Positions 1 through 9,734 of a DNA stretch of 64,000 nucleotides are shown in pieces. A program made the position numbers and the translations under genes. Each line of letters opens with the position of its first letter. The stretch's first letter is position 1. The notes beneath the pieces are model-generated. The model ran no database searches and was not told the origin of the DNA. It saw only the letters and a list, made by a program, of their open reading frames with translations. This DNA comes from Chlamydia sp. 17-3921 (lineage in GTDB: Bacteria > Chlamydiota > Chlamydiia > Chlamydiales > Chlamydiaceae): NCBI RefSeq assembly GCF_902705545.1, contig NZ_CACSHH010000003.1, forward strand, positions 149,624 to 213,623, read 5' to 3'.

Positions 1-834
1 CCCCTCTATTAAAGTCCCTCCTCCCTTTAAAATAGCAGAGGTTACTGAGCAAAACCGAATAAGAGAAACTTTAATAATGAACTTCTTTATAAGGGGGCAT
101 GAAAAGAAAATTTTTTCTTTAAATTGGTTCCAAGGAATTTTCTGTCGAAAAAAAGTCCCTATTCCAAAAAGAACGCTTATCCCTCCTAATAACCAAAATT
201 TAAACCGGCATAAGAAGTCACTAGAGCTAAAAACTATACTTGTTAATTTGTTAGGTTCTATGTTTTCAAAAGTTTCTTTTATAGAGGGAATAACCCCTAA
301 AAGAAAAAATAGTACCACTACTATAGAAAAACTGAACAACACTATAGGGTAACTTAAAGCTGACACAATTTTCTTAGAGATCAAAGCCTGCTCTTCCAAT
401 ACTGTAATAACATTTTGCAAGCACCCTTCTAAAGCCCCGACACTTTCTCCAGCCAAAACAGCACTACAATAAAAGTTATTAAAAATTTCCGGATACAACG
501 CCATAGCTTGCGATAATGATCCTCCAGAACGTAAAACTTCTATGAAAGATGTCAGTAATGTCGCCATTCCCTGTCCCTGATACTGATCTCGCAAAGATGA
601 GAGACTTTCATATAAAGGGAGACCTGACCGCAAAAGAAGCACCAGTTGCTTAGTAAAAACAATAAGCTCTGTTTTCTTTATGCGAATTCGACGAAAGGTT
701 TCTTCACGCACATCCAAGACAAGAATGCCTTGTTGCATAAGTTTATCATGAGCTTCTTGAATATGAGAGGCTTCTAAAAAATTTCGTTTTTTTCGCTCTT
801 TAGCATCAAGATAAGTATAGACGTATCTTGGCAT
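1..834 (-). CDS. gspF: GspF, type II secretion inner-membrane platform protein (3' end beyond window)
   Basis: GspF is the polytopic inner-membrane platform protein of type II secretion and contacts the GspE ATPase. Reading the minus strand from an ATG at 834 gives 278 codons with no stop down to base 1, so the C-terminus lies outside the window; chlamydial GspF is about 390 residues. The start (MPRYVYTYLDAKERKKR) and the internal LRSGLPLYESLSSL and VLAGESVGALEGCL segments are typical of T2SF domains. A hydrophobic stretch (about residues 175-195) is the first membrane region. It begins 18 bp after the gspE stop, so it is cotranscribed with gspE and gspD. It corresponds to CT570. The identity is secure; only the end is unseen. 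Confidence 0.9.
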   Translation of the reverse strand, partial: MPRYVYTYLDAKERKKRNFLEASHIQEAHDKLMQQGILVLDVREETFRRIRIKKTELIVFTKQLVLLLRSGLPLYESLSSLRDQYQGQGMATLLTSFIEVLRSGGSLSQAMALYPEIFNNFYCSAVLAGESVGALEGCLQNVITVLEEQALISKKIVSALSYPIVLFSFSIVVVLFFLLGVIPSIKETFENIEPNKLTSIVFSSSDFLCRFKFWLLGGISVLFGIGTFFRQKIPWNQFKEKIFFSCPLIKKFIIKVSLIRFCSVTSAILKGGGTLIEG

Positions 835-852
835 CCGTCCCCCCCTCTTATT

Positions 853-2343
853 TTAATCGTAGTGCCTAGTAACTCTGGCGACTTCTGACAGTGAGGTATC
901 CCCAGCTAGAGCCAAAGCTATGCCGTGTTCTGATAAAGGGCAGAAGCCGTGATCGTAAGCGTGTTCGCGTAAAACTTGATAAGATTGCCGTAAGGCTATT
1001 TCAGAACGTAGTTGAGAATTTGGTCGGAAAAACTCGTAGATTCCTTGACGCCCTTTATAACCTGAGTGAAAGCAAGACGCACACCCCTGTCCATGATATA
1101 AAGGTGTTTCAGGATCTTTTCCCAAAGAAATAAGGAAAGCTTTTTCTTGGTCATTAGGAGAACAAAGAATTTTACAATAAGGACAGGTTTTTCGTACTAA
1201 TCTTTGAGCAACCACACCTATAAGAGTAGCAGAAAGTAAATAAGACTCTATTCCCATATCTAAAAGCCGAAATATAGCGGAAATCGCATCATTCGTGTGA
1301 AGTGTACTCACAACTAAATGACCTGTCAAAGCTGCTTGTATAGCAATTTCGGCAGTTTCTTGATCTCGTATTTCTCCTACCATTAAAATATCAGGATCCT
1401 GACGTAATAAATGTCGTAATCCACGAGAAAATGATAGTCCTATTTTAGGCTTCACAGCAATCTGAGCTATCCCTGCCAGTTTGTACTCGGGGGGATCTTC
1501 TATAGTCATAATGTTCGTAAAAGGTCCTGTAAGTTCTTGAAGGACTCCATACAAAGTTGTTGTTTTTCCACTCCCTGTAGGACCTGTAACGAGTAATATT
1601 CCCTCAGGAGCTTTTATAATTTCTTTAAAAGAGCTTTCAATATTTTCAGGCATACATAAACCTGCGATATCAAAAATCACATTTCTCTTGTCCAAAATAC
1701 GAAGAACTACTCTTTCTCCATGAATCACAGGGACCGTACTCACCCTCATATCTACTTCTTGGCCACCAATATGTATTTTTAAACGCCCGTCTTGAGGAAG
1801 ACGGTGTTCCGCAATATCTAGCTTTGCCAATACTTTGATTCGCGTGATAAGCGCGGAGCGCAAATGAAAAGGGGGAGAGTGGCGATCATGAAGAACCCCA
1901 TCTATACGATACCTGATGCGTAAAGCTTCTTCGGATGGTTCAAAATGAATATCGGAGGCTCTTTCTTCAATCGCTTCTTTCAATATTAAATTCAATAATC
2001 GTACAACTGGGGCTGAATCAGTATTTTCGAGAAGATCTTCTTGTTTAGCTGTTGGCAATGATTTGTCATGTTCCATCGTTAGTAGCATGTCTGAAGCATT
2101 GCCATCACGAGAGCTATAGAGTTTTTGTAAACTTTGCAGAATTTCTACTTCATCCTTTACTACAAATCGGATAGATTTTTTTAATAAAAGTTTAATTTCA
2201 TCCAAAGCTATCAGAGATGTTGCTGTTGCATGAGCAATAACAACAGAATCGGGAGTTTCCTCGATAGGGAGACAACAGTGTTGTTTTAGAAAAGCATAGG
2301 GTAGAACATCCAAAAGTTCTTGAGATAAAAAATTAGCGTCCAT
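853..2343 (-). CDS. gspE: GspE, type II secretion ATPase
   Basis: This is the cytoplasmic hexameric ATPase that powers pseudopilus assembly in type II secretion. The protein has 496 residues. Visible motifs in order are the N2 region (about 105-250), Walker A GPTGSGKTT at 254-262, the Asp box around TIEDPPEYK, Walker B LRQDPDILMVGEIRDQE (about 313-329), the His box TGHLVVSTLHTND (about 340-352), and the four-cysteine zinc site CPYC at 387-390 with CASC at 421-424. All catalytic elements are intact. The ATG start lies inside the 3' end of gspD (11-bp overlap), which implies translational coupling. gspF follows after 18 bp. It corresponds to CT571. A PilB-type ATPase is the alternative name, but the neighbouring secretin and GspF support GspE. 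Confidence 0.95.
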   Translation of the reverse strand: MDANFLSQELLDVLPYAFLKQHCCLPIEETPDSVVIAHATATSLIALDEIKLLLKKSIRFVVKDEVEILQSLQKLYSSRDGNASDMLLTMEHDKSLPTAKQEDLLENTDSAPVVRLLNLILKEAIEERASDIHFEPSEEALRIRYRIDGVLHDRHSPPFHLRSALITRIKVLAKLDIAEHRLPQDGRLKIHIGGQEVDMRVSTVPVIHGERVVLRILDKRNVIFDIAGLCMPENIESSFKEIIKAPEGILLVTGPTGSGKTTTLYGVLQELTGPFTNIMTIEDPPEYKLAGIAQIAVKPKIGLSFSRGLRHLLRQDPDILMVGEIRDQETAEIAIQAALTGHLVVSTLHTNDAISAIFRLLDMGIESYLLSATLIGVVAQRLVRKTCPYCKILCSPNDQEKAFLISLGKDPETPLYHGQGCASCFHSGYKGRQGIYEFFRPNSQLRSEIALRQSYQVLREHAYDHGFCPLSEHGIALALAGDTSLSEVARVTRHYD

Positions 2344-4606
2344 CGTACTCTAAGCCTTCTACTAGAGGTGAAGGAAGGCCTACTGCTGGTAGAATTTCTA
2401 ATTTCTTTTGAGCTGCTTTCGCAGTAGCTTCGCTAGCAGCCAAAGCTTGAAGATATTCTTTGCTCTCCCCTGGGCGAGAGGAAAGAAGAGCTTCTTCATG
2501 ACGTTCTTGCTGCTCTATAGGGTTCTCTATAATTTTAGGAGTTATGAATACAAACATTTCAGTAAGGCTATCTGAGGAGGTATTCATACTAAATAATTTA
2601 CCAATTCCAGGAATCTCTCCTAGAAAAGGGATGCCGTCTTGCATATCCGACATATATTTACAACGCAAACCGCCAATAATTACAGACTCCCCATCTGCTA
2701 TCCGTACTTTATTGGTAATATTACGTCGTGTAACATCCGGACGATCATCTATTTTCTTTCCCGTGGTATCGAAAGTAATGTCCGTTTCTAAAGTGATGTA
2801 ACTTTTTCCATCTTCTTCTCCAATATTGATCGTAGGAAGCATTTTTATCATGATTCCGTACTGAGCTCGATTATAAAGAGCCTTGTCCTTCTCTGCAGAA
2901 ACTGCAATGGAGACCTCTTCCACTATAGCAATTCTTGCTGGAGTTTGATTCATTGTAACGACGGAGGGACTTGCATTAATACGCACATCTTCCTGAGCCA
3001 TCAAAAACTGATAGGCAAGATCATAACCAGGAACAATGGAGGAACCTGTTGTCCCCTTAAGAAGAAACTCTAAAATACCAGTACCTCCAGTCCAAGAGAA
3101 GGAGGGTGTACAACTTTTCTTCCCTATTTCTTCTCCCAAGCGAAGAAGATTTAAGCCTGATTTTCTTTCATGAGAAAGCTTCCTTTCAAAAAGAAGAACT
3201 TCTATTCGCACCATTTTTTTAGGAACATCAAGCTTTTTAAGTAGCATTTGTATTCGAGATAACGCTGCTTTCTCAACAACCATTACTAACGTGCCAGTTT
3301 TTGAATCAGCAATAAAGTTTCCGTATTTCACGGGACCATCTTTTACTGGGGCAGCAGCAACAGTATTTATTTGTATAGAAGAATCTGTTTGAACTGAAGT
3401 CTCCGTATGCCCCTTGGAAGAAGATGTGTTTTCTCCAGAGAAGACATCGTGCACTTGAGAAAGAAGGACTGCAAGCTCTTGAGGATCTGAGTGTTTAACA
3501 TTATACCAAAATACGGTCTTATCTGAAGGATTCTCTATACCGTCTTCAAGATCTCGAATTAGTGTTATTGCCTGCTGAACGAGAGCTCCGGAACCACTTA
3601 GAAAGAGAGACCGTCCTTGATACTGCAAGGGAACAACACGCAGCCCTATAGAATCACTACTTCCTTCTTTAGCAAGATCCTCTCGAAATGCTGCATTTAA
3701 AATTTCCAACATTTCGCTAGCTTCTATTTTCGTTAAAGGAACTATACGGTATTCCTGACGAACATTATCTGCTTGTATAAAATCGTAAACTTTTAATAAT
3801 TCCCCGATCTCTCCTACGGAGCCAAATATCCACAAATGTCCAGCAATTACATCTATCTGCGTTGTTTCTGCATTCATGAACTTTCGTAAAAGTTGCAATT
3901 CTGCTCGCACATCAACATTCTTAGACACAAGAATAAAACCTATGTAAGCTGTTGATGACAAACTCTCTAGATCCTTTTTAGAGGAAAAAACCCCGGCAAT
4001 CCCTGAACTGTCCTGACGCGTAGAATATAATTCTTTAATCCAAGGACTTACCTGACGAATACCAATTCCAAGTCGAGAAAGAATTTGGTTCAAACAATCT
4101 TCAAAACCTTCTTTGGGAACTAAAAGCTTAGACAATGCAGAAACTTTGATATTCCCTATATCTTGAGGAATCAAATATATGGAATCGTTGGCACCATAAT
4201 CAGCGACAAGATTATAAATAGTCGCTTCAGGATGATGCCACAAAGCAAAATCTTCCTGGTCACTATTTTTTCCTCGAACTTCTTCTGCCCAAAGAGTCTT
4301 TATTTCTCTAATATGATTTTTTACATCAGCAAGCCGAATAAGGAGTTTTTCCCAAACATCAACGTCCTCACATTCTAAAGCACGCAAACGTGCTGCTTCT
4401 TCATATAAATTCTTTAGGAGAAGAGTACTCTCCTTCATATCAGCATTAAAGGAAGCCAGCCCTTCATAAGAATCCGAAGAAGAGTTGTTCTTTTCTAGAG
4501 ATTGCACTTTTTCTGCTATTGTCAAAGCGAATACTGAATTGCAGGAAACAAAGTTCACTACCACCAAGACAGAATACAACACTATAGAGCTACGCCAAAA
4601 ATGCAT
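2333..4606 (-). CDS. gspD: GspD, type II secretion outer-membrane secretin
   Basis: GspD forms the outer-membrane channel of type II secretion. The 757-residue protein starts with a signal peptide (basic MHFWRSS, hydrophobic core, VFA end near residue 28). Several N-type repeats occupy the middle, with a low-complexity Ser/Thr/Gln linker at about 400-425. The C-terminal secretin domain (about 470-700) includes the conserved ADGESVIIGGL and GIPFLGEIPGIGKLF segments. The tail (about 700-757) is Ala/Glu-rich with no clear domain. The start codon directly follows the stop of the upstream gene with no spacing, and the end overlaps gspE by 11 bp, so the genes form one operon. It corresponds to CT572. 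A type III secretin is unlikely because gspE and gspF are adjacent. Confidence 0.93.
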   Translation of the reverse strand: MHFWRSSIVLYSVLVVVNFVSCNSVFALTIAEKVQSLEKNNSSSDSYEGLASFNADMKESTLLLKNLYEEAARLRALECEDVDVWEKLLIRLADVKNHIREIKTLWAEEVRGKNSDQEDFALWHHPEATIYNLVADYGANDSIYLIPQDIGNIKVSALSKLLVPKEGFEDCLNQILSRLGIGIRQVSPWIKELYSTRQDSSGIAGVFSSKKDLESLSSTAYIGFILVSKNVDVRAELQLLRKFMNAETTQIDVIAGHLWIFGSVGEIGELLKVYDFIQADNVRQEYRIVPLTKIEASEMLEILNAAFREDLAKEGSSDSIGLRVVPLQYQGRSLFLSGSGALVQQAITLIRDLEDGIENPSDKTVFWYNVKHSDPQELAVLLSQVHDVFSGENTSSSKGHTETSVQTDSSIQINTVAAAPVKDGPVKYGNFIADSKTGTLVMVVEKAALSRIQMLLKKLDVPKKMVRIEVLLFERKLSHERKSGLNLLRLGEEIGKKSCTPSFSWTGGTGILEFLLKGTTGSSIVPGYDLAYQFLMAQEDVRINASPSVVTMNQTPARIAIVEEVSIAVSAEKDKALYNRAQYGIMIKMLPTINIGEEDGKSYITLETDITFDTTGKKIDDRPDVTRRNITNKVRIADGESVIIGGLRCKYMSDMQDGIPFLGEIPGIGKLFSMNTSSDSLTEMFVFITPKIIENPIEQQERHEEALLSSRPGESKEYLQALAASEATAKAAQKKLEILPAVGLPSPLVEGLEYDGR

Positions 4607-5917
4607 CTATGCCCCCCCTCGATCTATTGTAGATCCCTTATTTGTTGTTTCTACAACACACGAAGAACTAGTTTGTTCATGAGAAACTAGACTAGATTCC
4701 AAACCTTGCTTTAGGGGTAACGTGATAGTCTCTACTAAAGTACGTTGAGAATTAAATACATGTCCTCTTAAAACAAAATTCGCCCCTTCTTTTTCTAATT
4801 TCTCAAAGACCATAAGAGGTCCAGAGAGTTTCCCTGAAACATAATCCTGAATTTGTTGAGGAGAAGACAGTTTTTCCCAACCTGTTATGGTTCTCAAAAC
4901 CCAATCATTAGGAGATAAAATCAATCTCTGCTTACCAAGTAAGACTATTGGACGTGACCATGACCGCATTCCAACAAACTCGAGTTCTCGCAGAACATCT
5001 GTTATCTCAATAGGAGAGCTCAGGGTTTTTGCTAAACTTACAGATTGACGAGCAGTTCCTCCAACATTCCATAAATCAATAACAATAACTTTATCGTCTA
5101 TTTTTTTAACTTCTAACAAGGGTACCGATGCACTTTCACCACGAAAAGCACCACACGACTGCCAAAACTCACCATCCCATAAAAGAAAATCCCCAACAGA
5201 GAGATATCGACTATAATTTTCTTCCGAAGCAGAAGTAAAATCTATGCGTTCTTTAACAGCTTTGTCAGCATATTCTACTCCTCCATGCATGAGCAAAAAT
5301 TTATCTAATCCAACACGCCGCATTTTTTGTTTCACAGGAAAGCTTGCATCTACTTTAATCCCCCCAATTTCCCAAGATGAAATCGCTCTCATAGATGCTC
5401 CTAAAAACAAAGTCTCTCTTTCTTTAGGAGAAGAAATCATCGTTTTTGTAGTTCCAATCAAACGCACTTTTACCTCTATTCTACCTTCTATGCCCACAGA
5501 TCGACATTCTAACCACAGCTCTGTTGGGGAAGTACTAAAAGTATACATAACCCCTTGAGAAGAAGGTTCTGTGCATAGATAAACCTTTTCTCCTGGGGCT
5601 GCAGTATAACGATCTCCTGACGATGCTAATGCTAAAGAAAATTTACTCTTTAGAGCATCAGGCCTGTCGTTACTCCCTAAGAAAACTACTTCCTGCCGCA
5701 AGTCTGGCAACAGTTCTTCTATCTCGGGAAAATCAAGCTCCCACACGCCTTTATCAAACTCTTCTACTTGAGGTAGTGTCCCGAATTCTCGAACTCCTTC
5801 TTCTGCAGACAAGAAAATTTTATAAAATCCACCCATGCTGTTTGATGATCCACAAATAATCGAGAAGACTGTGACAACGCTTAGAAGACTATAACCTATC
5901 GAAAGAAGTGGATACAT
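4607..5917 (-). CDS. Membrane-anchored protein of the gsp operon, unknown function (CT573-like)
   Basis: I do not recognise a domain family in this 436-residue protein. It starts with a hydrophobic stretch (about residues 4-28) that could be a signal anchor, followed by a mostly soluble region with many beta-type segments. No cysteine-rich site, PDZ signature or catalytic motif is obvious. It sits immediately before gspD with zero spacing between its stop and the GspD start, in an operon continuing to gspE and gspF. Inference: it may be an accessory of the type II secretion system, perhaps filling the GspC or pilotin role, neither of which I see elsewhere in the window. It corresponds by position to CT573. 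The coding call is firm; the role is open. Confidence 0.8.
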   Translation of the reverse strand: MYPLLSIGYSLLSVVTVFSIICGSSNSMGGFYKIFLSAEEGVREFGTLPQVEEFDKGVWELDFPEIEELLPDLRQEVVFLGSNDRPDALKSKFSLALASSGDRYTAAPGEKVYLCTEPSSQGVMYTFSTSPTELWLECRSVGIEGRIEVKVRLIGTTKTMISSPKERETLFLGASMRAISSWEIGGIKVDASFPVKQKMRRVGLDKFLLMHGGVEYADKAVKERIDFTSASEENYSRYLSVGDFLLWDGEFWQSCGAFRGESASVPLLEVKKIDDKVIVIDLWNVGGTARQSVSLAKTLSSPIEITDVLRELEFVGMRSWSRPIVLLGKQRLILSPNDWVLRTITGWEKLSSPQQIQDYVSGKLSGPLMVFEKLEKEGANFVLRGHVFNSQRTLVETITLPLKQGLESSLVSHEQTSSSCVVETTNKGSTIDRGGA

Positions 5918-6032
5918 AGTGAAAGCAAACTAAAAATAAGAAAAGATAACTTATTAGAGAAAAAAAATCAATTTATACAAACAAAACTCAAACAAACCCA
6001 GAATTTAACAAATAAAAAGGCATATCGATTTT

Positions 6033-7103
6033 TTATAAACAAACTAATTCTGAATCTACGGGACGCTTTGTTATACTAAAATTTTTATTTCCACAAATTA
6101 CCAAGGTATCCTCTATTCGGATCCCTCCAAGTCCAGGGAAATATACTCCAGGCTCGACAGTAACCGTCATACCAGATTGTAGAGAAATGCTTTTCCCCGC
6201 TGGAGATAGTCTTGGATACTCATGAATATTTCTTCCGACACCATGACCTGTACCATGGAAAAAATACTCGTCTAATCCATGAGATCTTAATATACGTACG
6301 GCTTCTTCGTGCACATCACTGCACAAAACTCCTTCCCTACACAAAGCCATCGCAGATTTTTGAGCCTCAACAACTATAGGATAACTTTCCAAAAGTCGAG
6401 AATGAGGACGTCCCCAGGCAACAGTGCGAGTCATATCGGAACAATAACCATCCAAAAGTACACCGATATCTATAAGTACGATATCTCCCTGACGTAAAGG
6501 ACGATTTGAAGGAATCGCATGGGGAAAAGCGGCATGTTCTCCAAAAGCAACGATAGGAGGGAAAGAGGGAGCAGTTGCTCCTGATTGAGCCCAAAAAGTT
6601 CGCAACTGCTTTACGACTTCTTTTTCTGTTATGCCTTCATGAAGTATGGATAAAACATAATCAAAGCCAGCAGATCCTAACGCTGCAGCTTGACGCATCT
6701 GTTCTATTTCCTGCTCAGACTTAATACTACGAAGTTTTTCGGTAAATAGTCTCAGAGGCTCCCATTGACAAGGAATTTTTTTCCACATCTCATAATTACT
6801 ATAGGAAGTGTGCTCACTATCAAATCCTATACTTTGGTAAGCGTGAGATTGAATATAGTTAGAAAGTACTTCAAGATGATTTTTTGAACAAAAAATCAGA
6901 GAAACACTCTGAATATGCGCATAAAGGTCTTTATCGATTTTATGAACAAAAAAAACTGCCTCTTCTTGACTTATAAGTAAAGTTCCAGAGACAGCTTCAT
7001 CATAGAGAAAGTATGCTATATCTTCTTCTCTTTCTATTAACATCGCATCAATGTTATAAGTTTTTAAAGCCTGTTGTGCAAGCACTATACGATTCCGTAA
7101 CAT
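6033..7103 (-). CDS. pepP: Xaa-Pro aminopeptidase (metallopeptidase M24)
   Basis: This enzyme removes N-terminal residues from peptides with proline in second position, using two metal ions. The pita-bread fold is shown by its metal ligands: the two Asp in IDIGVLLDGYCSDMTRT, the His in FHGTGHGVGRNIHE, the Glu in TVEPGVYFPG and the Glu in GGIRIEDT. The frame is open upstream to a TTG at 7181 inside mutL, but the ATG at 7103 is preferred. It is preceded by a strong GGAGG, starts one base after the mutL stop and gives 356 residues, the length recalled for C. trachomatis PepP (CT574). The gene is translationally coupled to mutL. About 115 bp separate it from the next gene downstream. Confidence 0.93.
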   Translation of the reverse strand: MLRNRIVLAQQALKTYNIDAMLIEREEDIAYFLYDEAVSGTLLISQEEAVFFVHKIDKDLYAHIQSVSLIFCSKNHLEVLSNYIQSHAYQSIGFDSEHTSYSNYEMWKKIPCQWEPLRLFTEKLRSIKSEQEIEQMRQAAALGSAGFDYVLSILHEGITEKEVVKQLRTFWAQSGATAPSFPPIVAFGEHAAFPHAIPSNRPLRQGDIVLIDIGVLLDGYCSDMTRTVAWGRPHSRLLESYPIVVEAQKSAMALCREGVLCSDVHEEAVRILRSHGLDEYFFHGTGHGVGRNIHEYPRLSPAGKSISLQSGMTVTVEPGVYFPGLGGIRIEDTLVICGNKNFSITKRPVDSELVCL

Positions 7104-7104
7104 A

Positions 7105-8820
7105 CTATCCTCCAATAAAATCTGTATCAACGATTTGACGAAGTATTTGTGTCCCGTCAAAAGCTTTTTCTGGTTTTCCAAGGCCCCAAAGAAGAGTCAA
7201 CCATGAAGCATCAAATATTCGAGAAGTTTTTGAAAAAACTTCTCGAGAAAGAACATCTCGCATTAAAGAGAAAAAGGCTTCCCGATCTACTTTTTCTTGA
7301 CCTTCGGCAATCAATAATAAAATCCAAGATTTCAACTCTTCTTCTTCGATAAATGTTGGAGCACTTTCAATAATAAACGTTTGAGGACCAATTTGTGAGA
7401 TCTCTATCCCTAATTGACAAAACTCTTGAACATACAGTGAAAGAAAACGGCTTTCTTGAGGAGTTACCTGTAAGGTTAAAGGAATTAGAAAAGCTTGGCT
7501 CTTATACAAATAACGATGTTCTTTTAAGGACATGTAAAACAAATGTTTCCGAGCTATGGCAGTAAAAACAATATAAACACCTTCAAAATCTTCTGCCAAA
7601 ACCACTCGACCTAAAGAAGCTAAAAAGCGTACATTACGCGCTCCTAACCAATCTATTTGCAAAGCGTCTTCCCGAGATTTCACGAATTCTGTAAAAAGAT
7701 CTTTCGAAGAAACTTTGAACTCTTCTTCTAAGGAAGTTTCACTAGGATTTAAAGGCTGGCATACCGGCAAAAATTCTCTAATTTCAAGTGGCGGCTCAAA
7801 AACAATAGGACTTTGGTGTATTCCTTGAGGACAAACTAAGACTTCAGAAAGAAGTTCCTTTAACTTTTCCCCGACAAATTCTTCTCGAAGAATGCGCACC
7901 TCTACTTTTTGTGGATGTACGTTAAAATCACACCAAGCAGGGGGAAGATATAACTTTAAAACAAATACAGGGAATCTCTGTAAAGGAAGAAGTAAAGAAT
8001 AAATCTCTCCAACTTTTCTAGAGATGAATAAAGATTCTACAGGACGATCATTTATAAAAATTTTCTGCCCTTGACGTGTAGGACGATGAAAATTTAAAGC
8101 TCCAAGAAAGCCTACGATACGAATATCTTTATCACCTCTATCTACAGCAAAAGCACCTTGCATAAATTCCTCACCCATAATAAGGGCTGTTCTTTCCGCA
8201 AAGTTTTGATGTTTCAGCACAAAAAGTTCTTGATTCTTCTCACTAATCCAAGACCAACCAATATTTTCCGAAGCAAGCACTCCGTTTTCCAATATCTTAC
8301 GCACAAGCAATCGATCTATTTGAGGGCTCTTTTGAAAACCTCGCCTTACAGGGATATTATAAAACAACGAATCTACAGTTATCGTAGTCCCTAACTGGCG
8401 CGCTGCAGGTTCACAGAGAAGCATTTTCCCTCCTTCCACAACAACATATGCACCAGTCCCAACCTTTGGAGAAGAAAGGATTTTCATTTTAGAGATAGAA
8501 GCTATGGAGGGTAATGCTTCTCCTCGAAAGCCATAACTATGCAAAGAAAAAAGATCTGAGAAGTTACAAATTTTAGACGTTGCGTGACGCTGCAAAGCTA
8601 GAGAAATCTCTTCTGCCGTCATTCCGCATCCGTTATCTTTGACAACAATGAGCCCTTGACCTCCGCCAAGGGTTTCCAATTCTATTTCATCGGCGCCAGC
8701 ATCTAAAGCATTCTCCAAAAGCTCTTTAACTACTGAAGCAGCATTTTCTATGACCTCTCCAGCAGCGATTTGGTTCACTGTAACCGAATCCAAAAGCTGA
8801 ATAGGTTTTTTTTGAAACAT
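7105..8820 (-). CDS. mutL: DNA mismatch repair protein MutL
   Basis: MutL links mismatch recognition by MutS to strand processing. The N-terminal GHKL ATPase is intact: ELLENALDAGADEIELE (motif I), DNGCGM (motif II), RHATSKI, and GFRGEALPSIASISK (motif III). A variable linker follows (about 330-380), then the C-terminal dimerisation domain. The frame extends upstream to a TTG at 8841, but the ATG at 8820 puts VTNQIAAGEV-type sequence at the usual distance and gives 571 residues. In the C-terminal domain the DQHAxxER-type endonuclease motif is not recognisable; the equivalent place reads FTAIARKHLFYMSL. The pepP ATG follows one base after the stop. It corresponds to CT575. Confidence 0.93.
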   Translation of the reverse strand: MFQKKPIQLLDSVTVNQIAAGEVIENAASVVKELLENALDAGADEIELETLGGGQGLIVVKDNGCGMTAEEISLALQRHATSKICNFSDLFSLHSYGFRGEALPSIASISKMKILSSPKVGTGAYVVVEGGKMLLCEPAARQLGTTITVDSLFYNIPVRRGFQKSPQIDRLLVRKILENGVLASENIGWSWISEKNQELFVLKHQNFAERTALIMGEEFMQGAFAVDRGDKDIRIVGFLGALNFHRPTRQGQKIFINDRPVESLFISRKVGEIYSLLLPLQRFPVFVLKLYLPPAWCDFNVHPQKVEVRILREEFVGEKLKELLSEVLVCPQGIHQSPIVFEPPLEIREFLPVCQPLNPSETSLEEEFKVSSKDLFTEFVKSREDALQIDWLGARNVRFLASLGRVVLAEDFEGVYIVFTAIARKHLFYMSLKEHRYLYKSQAFLIPLTLQVTPQESRFLSLYVQEFCQLGIEISQIGPQTFIIESAPTFIEEEELKSWILLLIAEGQEKVDREAFFSLMRDVLSREVFSKTSRIFDASWLTLLWGLGKPEKAFDGTQILRQIVDTDFIGG

Positions 8821-9033
8821 AATTACTCGATAAAATTCCAAAAGAGCAAGTTAAAGAACCTTAAAGCTAAAGTCAAGAAAGAGGGGATGGCTTGATTTGC
8901 CTCATCTTTAACAACTTAATTACTTTATACAAAAACAAATTCATATTTTTATTAAGCTATTGTTCCGAAATAAACATAAAAATAACTATATTAGATATAA
9001 AACAAATAATTTTTTATTTTAGGAATTATATTA

Positions 9034-9711
9034 ATGAGTAATCCTAGCTCTAGTAAGCCAAACAAACCTTCAGCATCTTTCAATAAGAAAAATCGCAGCC
9101 GCTTAGCAGAACTCGCTGCACAAAAAAAAGCGAATGAAAATGATTTAGAACAGAAGTACCCTCCCCCAACAGAAGAGGAAACAAAGCAAGTTCTATTGAA
9201 TATTTTTCAAGGTTTGGGGAACGGCTTGTCATTACAGCAAATTTTAGGAATATCAGATATTCTTTTAGAAGAAATTTATACCATAGCCTATAGCCTATAT
9301 TCTCAAGGAAAGTATCTTGAAGCCATTGGTCTTTTCCAAATTCTTGCTGCCTCAAAGCCTCAAAATTATAAATACATGTTGGGCTTAAGTTCTTGTTTTC
9401 ATCAAATGAAGATGTATAACGAAGCTGCTTTCGGATTTTTCCTAGCCTTTGATTCTCAACCAGACAACCCTATCCCACCCTATTATATCGCAGACAGTCT
9501 TCTAAAGCTTGATCAGCTAGAAGAGTCTAAAAACTTCTTAGACATTACTACAGACATTTGCGGCGACAAACCAGAATATAAAATTCTGAAAGAGCGCTGT
9601 AGTATTATGAAAGGATCTATTGCTAACACGCAACAATCTAAAAAAGAAAAAGACACGAAGAGAAAGCCTGTAGCAAAAAAGGCTCCAGGAAAGAAAAACA
9701 AAAAAAAATAG
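9034..9711 (+). CDS. lcrH: Type III secretion class II chaperone LcrH/SycD-like (Scc2-like)
   Basis: This is a TPR chaperone for the hydrophobic translocators of the type III system. In the 225-residue protein, three TPR-like helix pairs span about 84-190 (AYSLYSQGKYLEAIGLFQIL, the SSCFHQMKMYNEAAFGFFLA block, and ADSLLKLDQLEESKNFLD), the LcrH/SycD arrangement. The extended N-terminus and the lysine-rich C-terminal tail (about 197-225) are chlamydial additions. An AGGA ribosome site precedes the ATG by about 9 bases. It heads the operon with the CT577-like gene, copB and copD, and both translocators carry the P-x-L-x-x-P anchor this chaperone family binds. It corresponds to CT576. Confidence 0.9.
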   Translation: MSNPSSSKPNKPSASFNKKNRSRLAELAAQKKANENDLEQKYPPPTEEETKQVLLNIFQGLGNGLSLQQILGISDILLEEIYTIAYSLYSQGKYLEAIGLFQILAASKPQNYKYMLGLSSCFHQMKMYNEAAFGFFLAFDSQPDNPIPPYYIADSLLKLDQLEESKNFLDITTDICGDKPEYKILKERCSIMKGSIANTQQSKKEKDTKRKPVAKKAPGKKNKKK

Positions 9712-9734
9712 AATCTAGGAACTAGGAACCTGTC

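Noticed and set aside
77..352. 91-residue plus-strand open frame at the left edge
   Set aside because: It is antisense to gspF, which is open in frame over the whole stretch with clear T2SF motifs.
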